A DNA stretch of 64,000 nucleotides from Clostridiales bacterium (GTDB lineage: Bacteria > Bacillota > Clostridia > Saccharofermentanales > DTU023): positions 62,001-126,000 of the forward strand of contig SFGY01000005.1 of the NCBI GenBank assembly GCA_004556455.1. Reading direction: 5' to 3'. This document shows positions 58,544-64,000 of this stretch, piece by piece (position 1 is the first letter of the stretch; every line of letters starts with the position of its first letter). The position numbers and the translations under genes are program-made. The notes under the pieces were generated by a model. It saw nothing but the letters and a program-made list of their open reading frames with translations, did not search any database and was not told the origin of the DNA.

Positions 58544-59371
58544 CTAAAATAATTTTGCGCGAAGATAGAGGATAAGCAGGATATGCAGGGGGTAATAGAA
58601 GTAGAAAAAGCTTCGTTGCAGCACGGAAGGCTTTTTTCCCTTTTCTTTTATCGAAAAAATCAGGGGCAGAGCAAAAAGCGAAAAACCCTGGGTCGCTGAC
58701 CAGTAAAAGACGTCGTTGGGGAGTAAATGATAATCGTGAAGAACGATAGAACCGCAGACAAAAAGGATATTCAGGAAGGCAAAGCTAATCATGGCCGTGG
58801 AAGCCACCTGACCTTCTGGCTCGTTCAAAGCGAGATGAAAAAGCAAAATGGTGAGAAGGCCGTAGACATCGTAGTCAAGCTCAAAGTAAATGGCTGCGGC
58901 AAAGCTGAGAATGAAAAAGAACAAGCCCAGGCTTATAGCCAAAACCGGATTGAGGCTGAAACCGGGGTTAAAGCGGAAATGCCAGGGATCCGGAATACCG
59001 TTACCTTCCTGGATGGGCTGCATCCTGATGAGCAGGTCGCGGCGACCCCTGAAAATCATTTCCCAGGATGTCAGCAGCACGAGACCCAGCGAGAGAGTGA
59101 AAAGAACATTGGGGTGCGGTTCGATAAACTGCCGTTCCATCACGGGATTGAAGAGCAATTGGCTGACCACTGCGAGAGCAAAGAGACGTAAGGCATATTT
59201 GAAAAGATTGTGAGTTCGGCGAAAACCCAGAGCAAGTTCCCAGGCAAAGATAGGAAAGGCGAGGCGGCCAATAACACGTAAAATCAAATAAAGTTTTGGA
59301 TCCATGTACAGGCCCCAATATGCGCCGATGTGATCCAGAGTCATAAATAAAATAGCCAGCAATTTCAGCAT
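58544..59371 (-). CDS. TraX-family membrane protein
   Basis: A 275-residue protein from the ATG at 59371 (GGAGG about 10 bp upstream) has eight or so TM helices. The family block LAILFMTLDHIGAYWGLYMD and RVIGRLAFPIFAWELALGFRRT matches TraX/acyltransferase-3-like proteins. F-plasmid TraX acetylates pilin, but chromosomal Firmicute homologues are of unknown role and may modify surface polymers. It is a single gene between leuS and mreB. Confidence 0.88.
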   Translation of the reverse strand: MLKLLAILFMTLDHIGAYWGLYMDPKLYLILRVIGRLAFPIFAWELALGFRRTHNLFKYALRLFALAVVSQLLFNPVMERQFIEPHPNVLFTLSLGLVLLTSWEMIFRGRRDLLIRMQPIQEGNGIPDPWHFRFNPGFSLNPVLAISLGLFFFILSFAAAIYFELDYDVYGLLTILLFHLALNEPEGQVASTAMISFAFLNILFVCGSIVLHDYHLLPNDVFYWSATQGFSLFALPLIFSIKEKGKKPSVLQRSFFYFYYPLHILLILYLRAKLF

Positions 59372-59455
59372 GCTTTGGATACCTCCGGCCAAGGGGAAGC
59401 CCGTATCATCAGCCCTTTGAGCTATTGTGAGATGGCTTTTCCAAGCGACTTTACC

Positions 59456-59484
59456 TTGCGCTCCTCAATGGCCTATTGTATCAT
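59456..59484 (+). promoter_or_regulatory. Probable promoter of mreB
   Basis: TTGCGC (59456-59461), a 17-bp spacer and TATCAT (59479-59484), 70 bp before the ATG. Confidence 0.45.
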
Positions 59485-59554
59485 GATAAGGCTATATGAC
59501 CAAAGTGGCGGCGCGATTTACGACCGCCTTCTATATATATGAATTGAGGGTTCC

Positions 59555-60565
59555 ATGGGATTGGGAATGAATATCGGGATCGATCTTGGTACTGCCTCGG
59601 TCCTGATTTATGTCCACGGAAAGGGTGTCGTTTTGCACGAACCCTCTGTGGTCGCAGTCCATTCACGAACAGGAAAAGTGCTGGCGGTCGGTGAAAAAGC
59701 TGCCTTGATGCTTGGCCGCACACCAAATCAGGTCGAAGCGATTCGTCCGCTTAAAGATGGAGTTATTTCGGATTTTAAAGTGACCGAGGTCATGCTGAAG
59801 GCCTTTATCAGCCGTGTTTGTACCGGCTTTCTGGCGCGTTATTTCAAGCCTACCATCGTGGTTTGCGTTCCCAGCGTGATCACGGGAGTAGAACAGAAAG
59901 CCGTTGAAGACGCGTGCCGTCATGCAGGCGCGAAAGAAGTTTACCTCATTCGTGAACCGATAGCGGCTGCCATTGGCGCCGGTATCGATATTACTCAGGC
60001 TTCCGGCTCCATGATTCTGGATATTGGCGGCGGGACGACCGATATTGCGGTGATCTCCCTCTGTGAGGCTGTGGTGGACAGCTCGCTGCGCGTGGCCGGA
60101 GATAAATTTGACGAGGCCATCATTAAATATATTCGCCGTAAACACAACGTATTAATTGGAGATCCTACCGCAGAGGATTTAAAGAAAAATATCGGCTGCG
60201 CCTATCCGCGTGAAGAAGAACTGTCCATGGAAGTGCGCGGCCGCAATCTGATTACAGGCATGCCGGCAACCTTGAATATTACCTCTACGGAAATGCTTGA
60301 GGCTTTGGAAGAGCCGGTCAGCCAGGTTTTTGAAGCGGTTCACTCGGTCCTCGAAAGAACGCCCCCGGAACTGATGGCGGACATATCTCAACGCGGCATT
60401 TTGATGACGGGCGGTGGAGCGCTGCTCTATGGTTTAGACCGCATGCTTTCCACGAAAGTCGGAGTTGAAGTCATCATTGCTGAGGATCCTATTTCCTGCG
60501 TGGCGATTGGCACAGGGCTAGCCCTCAACATCATGGATAAATTTAACACGCTTGACACAGTATGA
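59555..60565 (+). CDS. mreB: Rod-shape determining protein MreB/Mbl
   Basis: This actin-like filament protein organises lateral cell-wall synthesis. The 336-residue product has the phosphate 1 motif IGIDLGTASVLIYV, phosphate 2 in ILDIGGGTTDIAVIS, the block EPIAAAIGAGIDI and the adenosine motif LMTGGGALLYGLD. It could equally be an Mbl or MreBH paralogue. It is monocistronic, without mreC/mreD next to it, which fits Mbl-type genes in Firmicutes. Downstream lies a dispersed repeat. Confidence 0.95.
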   Translation: MGLGMNIGIDLGTASVLIYVHGKGVVLHEPSVVAVHSRTGKVLAVGEKAALMLGRTPNQVEAIRPLKDGVISDFKVTEVMLKAFISRVCTGFLARYFKPTIVVCVPSVITGVEQKAVEDACRHAGAKEVYLIREPIAAAIGAGIDITQASGSMILDIGGGTTDIAVISLCEAVVDSSLRVAGDKFDEAIIKYIRRKHNVLIGDPTAEDLKKNIGCAYPREEELSMEVRGRNLITGMPATLNITSTEMLEALEEPVSQVFEAVHSVLERTPPELMADISQRGILMTGGGALLYGLDRMLSTKVGVEVIIAEDPISCVAIGTGLALNIMDKFNTLDTV

Positions 60566-60814
60566 TGTGAGCTACAGTAGGTGAGTTCGTGCGAATGGCG
60601 CACCGGGCGGACTTATTCAGTGTCCTGCGAGACGCGCAGCAGAGTCCCTTCGAGCGAGTTCGCGATCACGACCGCAGCAAAGTGAGCTCCTGCATCGCAG
60701 TGTACGAGCCACAGGTACCACGCTGAAGAGAGAGCGTGTCTGAGACGAGAAGGGGCTGCTGCGGAGCAAGTGAGCGGAAACCTCTCGCCCGTCCGGGCTT
60801 AGCTGCTGCTTTAA
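60566..60814. other. GC-rich intergenic region after mreB with dispersed repeat
   Basis: About 250 bp of noncoding sequence rich in short GAG(C)AAGTGAG-like words and small inverted repeats. It contains the 40-bp dispersed repeat at its right end. No coding frame or clear terminator is recognised. Confidence 0.45.
60750..60789 (+). repeat. Dispersed 40-bp repeat, copy B
   Basis: 39 of 40 bases match 7770-7809. Here it sits between mreB and the Crp/Fnr regulator and is followed directly by CGTCCGGGCTTAG. Confidence 0.75.
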
Positions 60815-61477
60815 TTAGGAGATCAGTTTTTCTAAGGCACCGCGGTCAAGGACGGTCACGTAACGTCGGCTGACCTTAATCAGCCCTTCCTTTTTGAGCT
60901 TATTTAACTCAAGACTGAGTGTGGAGCGGTTGGTTTGCAGAATATCGGCAAAGACCTCCTGAGTTCCTGGCATTCTGAAGATGCCGTCTGTTCCGGTTGA
61001 ACTCAAAAACCAGAAAGCCAGACGCTGTGCGACCTTAGGATATGTTGTGGTGCGGATCACTTTCTTGTTGTAATTGCAGTATTTTGAAACAAAAATGAGG
61101 ACGTTTTCCATAAACGATGCGTCCTCTTTGATGATGCTCTGCAGATTCCTGCTGGGAAGAAGAAGAACCTCAGCGTCTTCGTGGCAGGTAATGGTATAGG
61201 GCAAATAATGAACTTCACTGTAAACCAGATAAAAAGGAAAAGCATCATACGCATTATAGTATGAGGAAACAATTTCTCCACCATTAATCGTAAATTCGCT
61301 TGTCTTGAGACAGCCGCTGATGATGACGTAAATGCTGCGAAGTTCGTCACCGAAAGCGGCAACGACTTCTCCGGCCTTATAATGCCTGCGTACGATCGGC
61401 AGCTTCTCCAGAGCAAGGATTGAAGCTCTGGAAATGCCTTGGAAAAGCTTTAATTTAGATAAATCCATATAAAGCAT
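60815..61477 (-). CDS. Crp/Fnr-family transcriptional regulator
   Basis: The 220-residue protein has an N-terminal cyclic-nucleotide-binding-like beta barrel (about 20-120, KAGEVVAAFGDELRSIYVIISG). A long dimer helix and a C-terminal winged HTH follow (TQEVFADILQTNRSTLSLEL, NKLKKEGLIKVSRRYVTVLD). The cAMP-contact Arg/Glu pattern is not evident and there is no N-terminal Cys cluster for an FeS centre, so the effector is unknown. An ATG at 61468 is an alternative start. It is divergent from grdX, and an FNR-geometry palindrome lies between them. Confidence 0.9.
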   Translation of the reverse strand: MLYMDLSKLKLFQGISRASILALEKLPIVRRHYKAGEVVAAFGDELRSIYVIISGCLKTSEFTINGGEIVSSYYNAYDAFPFYLVYSEVHYLPYTITCHEDAEVLLLPSRNLQSIIKEDASFMENVLIFVSKYCNYNKKVIRTTTYPKVAQRLAFWFLSSTGTDGIFRMPGTQEVFADILQTNRSTLSLELNKLKKEGLIKVSRRYVTVLDRGALEKLIS

Positions 61478-61912
61478 AATCTAGTTTCTATCCCCGTTGT
61501 CGAGCAGCTTTCTATTTTTCCTGTTGAACCGCTTTTTTCCCGTGTCGTTGAGTATTTTTTATCCATGCTTTGTATAGCGATCTATTAATAGAGTTGAGCA
61601 GCGATAGATTTCTGAAAAGCAAGGGTTAAAAAGGGAAAAAGAGCTTCTCCAATTCTTTTAATCTTCTCAAATTCTTTTAATATCGATATAGACGATGATA
61701 TTCATTGTATGAAAGAAGTCTTTTACAGATTTAGTTAGAATTCTAACGTTTTTCAAAACAATATTACCATAAAATTTAGCAAAATAAACAAAAATAATGA
61801 TGACATAACGTGCCGCGATGCTGTGCATGAAGAGAAAGGAGGATGGATTTTTACTTTTAGCAAAGGCAGCGGTGAAAAAGGTCCAAAAGAGGATGGAGGA
61901 GGGAGAAAGGTC
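61478..61912. promoter_or_regulatory. Control region between the Crp/Fnr gene and grdX
   Basis: AT-rich, 435 bp. It contains a tandem 19-bp repeat (61644-61662 and 61663-61681, CTTCTC.AATTCTTTTAAT, one mismatch) and the perfect palindrome GTTAGAATTCTAAC (61734-61747). The palindrome's 5-4-5 geometry equals that of FNR-type sites. A possible -10 (TAAAAT, 61770-61775) lies about 140 bp before grdX, but its -35 is weak. Confidence 0.55.
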
Positions 61913-62281
61913 GTGAATGAACCCCTGGTCGTCAGCAATAATCCCCAAATTGACAAAGTGGATATTTATGTAGAAGGAGGTTTTCTTGATGTTTTGATTC
62001 GCTGCAGGGACTTGGTCTATTTGGGGCACCGACTTTTAGTTCATCCCCTCTTTGCCAGCATCCGCATGATTTACAGTCCGCTGCGAACCCTGATGCTTTC
62101 CCGTGAGACATTCAGTCATAAAGAAAACCAGGATTCGGAGATCCTTATTGCTGACGCTATTGAAAAGTATCAGCGGACTATGGGTCAGAGAAAAGAAGAC
62201 CGGATCCATTTTGATGATTACGCCAAAGTGGATAAAAGCCTGCATGAACAGGCCATACGAGAACTTGGCTGTTCAGTTTAA
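61913..62281 (+). CDS. grdX: GrdX protein of the glycine/sarcosine/betaine reductase cluster
   Basis: GrdX is a small protein of unknown biochemical function found at the head of Grd operons in amino-acid-fermenting Clostridia. From a GTG at 61913 with GGAGGAGGG 8 bp upstream it is 122 residues. The NNPQIDKVDIYVEGGFLDVL region and RCRDLVYLGHRLLVHPLFAS are the recognisable blocks; the C-terminus has DDYAKVDKSLHEQAIREL. An ATG at 61823 in frame is less well supported. grdE/G/I follows after 24 bp. Confidence 0.85.
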   Translation: MNEPLVVSNNPQIDKVDIYVEGGFLDVLIRCRDLVYLGHRLLVHPLFASIRMIYSPLRTLMLSRETFSHKENQDSEILIADAIEKYQRTMGQRKEDRIHFDDYAKVDKSLHEQAIRELGCSV

Positions 62282-62305
62282 TGCAAGATACGAGGAGGTA
62301 AGAAC

Positions 62306-63592
62306 GTGAAGTTAACATTCAGAGATATTCTCATCAAGGATATCCAGATGGGCGAAACCATGGAGGTCAGGGATCATATCCTTTTCATTGATCGGAAAGC
62401 GCTTCGCGAGCATTTACTGAAGGATGAACGGATCACTGACGTTAAAGTGGATATTGCCCGCCCGGGTGAAAAGACCCGCATCATTCCGGTCAAAGATGTC
62501 ATTGAACCACGCTTTAAAGAAGAGGGAGGCGGCAACGGCTTTCCCGGTGTTACACAGAAGTCTGTTCCCTTAGGGAATGGTATTGTCAGGCGGCTGCGCA
62601 ATACGACTGTGGTGACGGTTGGAGATCTTGTTGGCTTCCAGGAAGGGGTCATTGATATGTGGGGAAAAGGTGCGGATTATACACCTTTTTCAAAAACTCT
62701 CAATCTTGTTATCGACATAAGCGTCAAAAAAGATCTTAATCCACATGAGCATGAAGAGACGGTGCGCCTTGCAGGTCTGAAAGCCGCTGAGCTTATCGGT
62801 CTTGCCGCTAAAAATGCAGACGTGGATGAATGTCACGAAATGGAAATCGGCAGTATCCGCGAAGAAGCAGAAAAATATCCTGATCTTCCCAGAATTGCCT
62901 ATATTGAGATGTTAATCAGCCAGGGGCTTCTACATGACGGCTATATTTATGGTGTGAAGTCATCTCAGATTCTGCCAACCCTTCTGCATCCCTTTGAGGA
63001 GCTGGATAACGCTGTGATCAGCGGAAACTGTGTCGCGGCCTGCGATAAAATCACCACCTATCAGCACCAGAACAACAGTGCAATTCTCGATCTCCTGGCT
63101 CAGCATGGCAAGACCATTAACTTTGTCGGAGTCATCGTGACGCCAGAACTCACCACTTTGGACGGCAAATTTAAAACCTGCGATTTTACCGCCAAACTGG
63201 CCAAACACCTTGGCTGCGACGGGGTGATCATTTCCGAGGAAGGATATGGCAATCCGGACTCCGATCTTGTGATGATCTGCTCACGTTGTGAAAAGGCGGG
63301 GATTAAATCGGTTTTAATTACCGATGAATGCTCCGGCTGGGATGGCATGAGTCAGCCCCTTACAGATACAGCAGCCGAGGCGCAGGCTGTGATTAGTACC
63401 GGCAATGTCAGCTATGTTTTGGAGCTTCAGCCTGCAGACAAAGTCATAGGCAATATTGAAGCGGTCAAAACCCTGGCGGGTGGATGGGACGGCTGCCTTG
63501 AAGCAGATGGCAGCATGAAGGTTGAGTTAAATGCTGTTATTGGCGCCTGCAGTGAAATCGGTTACCACAATGTCTCAGTTGCCCTCTACTAA
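62306..63592 (+). CDS. Glycine/sarcosine/betaine reductase component B, alpha-beta proprotein
   Basis: This is the precursor of the substrate-activating component of Grd, which reduces glycine, sarcosine or betaine to acetyl phosphate. The 428-residue chain matches GrdE/GrdG/GrdI. The self-cleavage cysteine that becomes the pyruvoyl group is in ISGNCVAACDKITTYQHQNN (Cys about 241). Further blocks are FPGVTQ, VGDLVGFQEGVIDMWG and HGKTINFVGVIVTPE. The next gene is the gamma subunit without grdA in between, and the CVAACDKITTYQHQN context resembles GrdG/GrdI more than GrdE. Sarcosine or betaine is therefore the more likely substrate; this is inference. Confidence 0.9.
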   Translation: MKLTFRDILIKDIQMGETMEVRDHILFIDRKALREHLLKDERITDVKVDIARPGEKTRIIPVKDVIEPRFKEEGGGNGFPGVTQKSVPLGNGIVRRLRNTTVVTVGDLVGFQEGVIDMWGKGADYTPFSKTLNLVIDISVKKDLNPHEHEETVRLAGLKAAELIGLAAKNADVDECHEMEIGSIREEAEKYPDLPRIAYIEMLISQGLLHDGYIYGVKSSQILPTLLHPFEELDNAVISGNCVAACDKITTYQHQNNSAILDLLAQHGKTINFVGVIVTPELTTLDGKFKTCDFTAKLAKHLGCDGVIISEEGYGNPDSDLVMICSRCEKAGIKSVLITDECSGWDGMSQPLTDTAAEAQAVISTGNVSYVLELQPADKVIGNIEAVKTLAGGWDGCLEADGSMKVELNAVIGACSEIGYHNVSVALY

Positions 63593-63616
63593 AAGGAAAA
63601 GGGGAGTGAAGAAAGA

Positions 63617-64000
63617 ATGAAAAAAATACTTTATTACGTTAATCAGTTTTTCGGACAGGTGGGTGGAGAAGAGAAAGCAGATATCGCCCCAACTTTCGTG
63701 AAGGAAAGCATCGGGCCTGCACTTGGTTTTGCTCAGGCTGTCAAAGGCCAGGCTGAAGTCTGCGGAACCATGATCTGCGGTGATAACTTCTTCAATGAGC
63801 ATCAGGAGGAAGCCCTGGAGTTTCTGAAGAAAATTGTGACTGAAGAAAAACCGGATCTGGTGGTTGCGGGCCCTGCTTTTAATGCCGGGCGTTATGGGAT
63901 GGCCTGTGCCGGTGTTGTGGATTTCTGCCTGAAACATGAAATTCCTGTGCTGACGGGAATGTATAAAGAAAACCCCGGGGTAGATCAGATTGCCGGCAAG
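63617..64000 (+). CDS. Glycine/sarcosine/betaine reductase component B gamma subunit (partial)
   Basis: The reading frame is open from the ATG at 63617 to the window edge (128 codons of about 435). It begins KKILYYVNQFFGQVGGEEKA, then ICGDNFFNEH, VAGPAFNAGRYGMAC and MYKENPGVDQ, matching GrdB/GrdF/GrdH. These proteins carry a selenocysteine encoded by UGA near residue 350, which lies beyond the window, so it cannot be checked here. It is 24 bp after the alpha-beta proprotein gene. Confidence 0.9.
   Translation, partial: MKKILYYVNQFFGQVGGEEKADIAPTFVKESIGPALGFAQAVKGQAEVCGTMICGDNFFNEHQEEALEFLKKIVTEEKPDLVVAGPAFNAGRYGMACAGVVDFCLKHEIPVLTGMYKENPGVDQIAGK

Overview
The window looks like the chromosome of a strictly anaerobic, amino-acid-fermenting Gram-positive bacterium, most likely in class Clostridia. 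The evidence is a GrdX / glycine-sarcosine-betaine reductase gene cluster at the right edge, desulfoferrodoxin, pyruvate phosphate dikinase, a dimeric-type glycyl-tRNA synthetase, a fused SecDF, a RemA-gmk-rpoZ cluster, a Crh/HPr-like protein and a THF riboswitch in front of folT. No species assignment can be made from the sequence alone.

Layout. 1-15.5 kb is housekeeping: release factor 3 (partial, minus strand), secDF, a D,D-carboxypeptidase, rplM-rpsI, tsaE, tsaB, rimI, a Crh-like protein, uvrC, a metallophosphoesterase, yicC, remA, gmk, rpoZ and glyQS. 15.7-19.7 kb carries ppdK and a LysR regulator. 19.9-27.4 kb is an integrated mobile element bounded by 19-bp direct repeats. 27.4-29.7 kb returns to the chromosome with a VanZ-like gene (whose 3' end is the integration site), an uppP with a large insertion, and a DUF4298-type protein. 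29.8-36.8 kb is a late cobalamin operon (precorrin-2 dehydrogenase, cobT, cobU, cobS, a CobU-like/CobC fusion, cbiB, cobD). 36.8-43.9 kb holds glgB, a C69 dipeptidase, desulfoferrodoxin, tRNA-Ser(GGA), a CobQ-like protein without an amidotransferase domain, and a THF riboswitch with folT. 44-50.8 kb is branched-chain amino acid uptake (livF, a livM-livG fusion, livH, livK, brnQ). 51.3-61.5 kb carries a UBA-like membrane protein, a two-component system, a second D,D-carboxypeptidase, leuS, a TraX-like protein, mreB and a Crp/Fnr regulator. 61.9-64 kb begins a Grd operon.

The most interesting region is the 7.48-kb element. Its order is: integrase (leftward, with one in-frame TAA), CI-like repressor (leftward), a divergent promoter pair with three operator-like sites, then Cro-like, small unknown, HTH/excisionase-like and primase-helicase genes (rightward). 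A dense array of 9-10 bp iterons starts inside the 3' end of the primase-helicase gene and is followed by an AT-rich segment framed by inverted repeats. This is the gene order of Gram-positive phage-inducible chromosomal islands (SaPI-like satellites), but no packaging or capsid-remodelling gene is recognisable. It is best described as a minimal, probably immobilised, satellite-like element with a candidate replication origin.

Other points: several intrinsic terminators lie on or inside the first codons of the next gene; three candidate structured RNAs or leaders have no family I recognise (40.6 kb, 49.2 kb, 47.8 kb); several proteins have unusual architecture (UppP insertion, CobU-like/CobC fusion, GATase-less CobQ, LivMG fusion, GlgB coiled-coil insertion); and an FNR-geometry palindrome lies between the Crp/Fnr gene and the grd genes.
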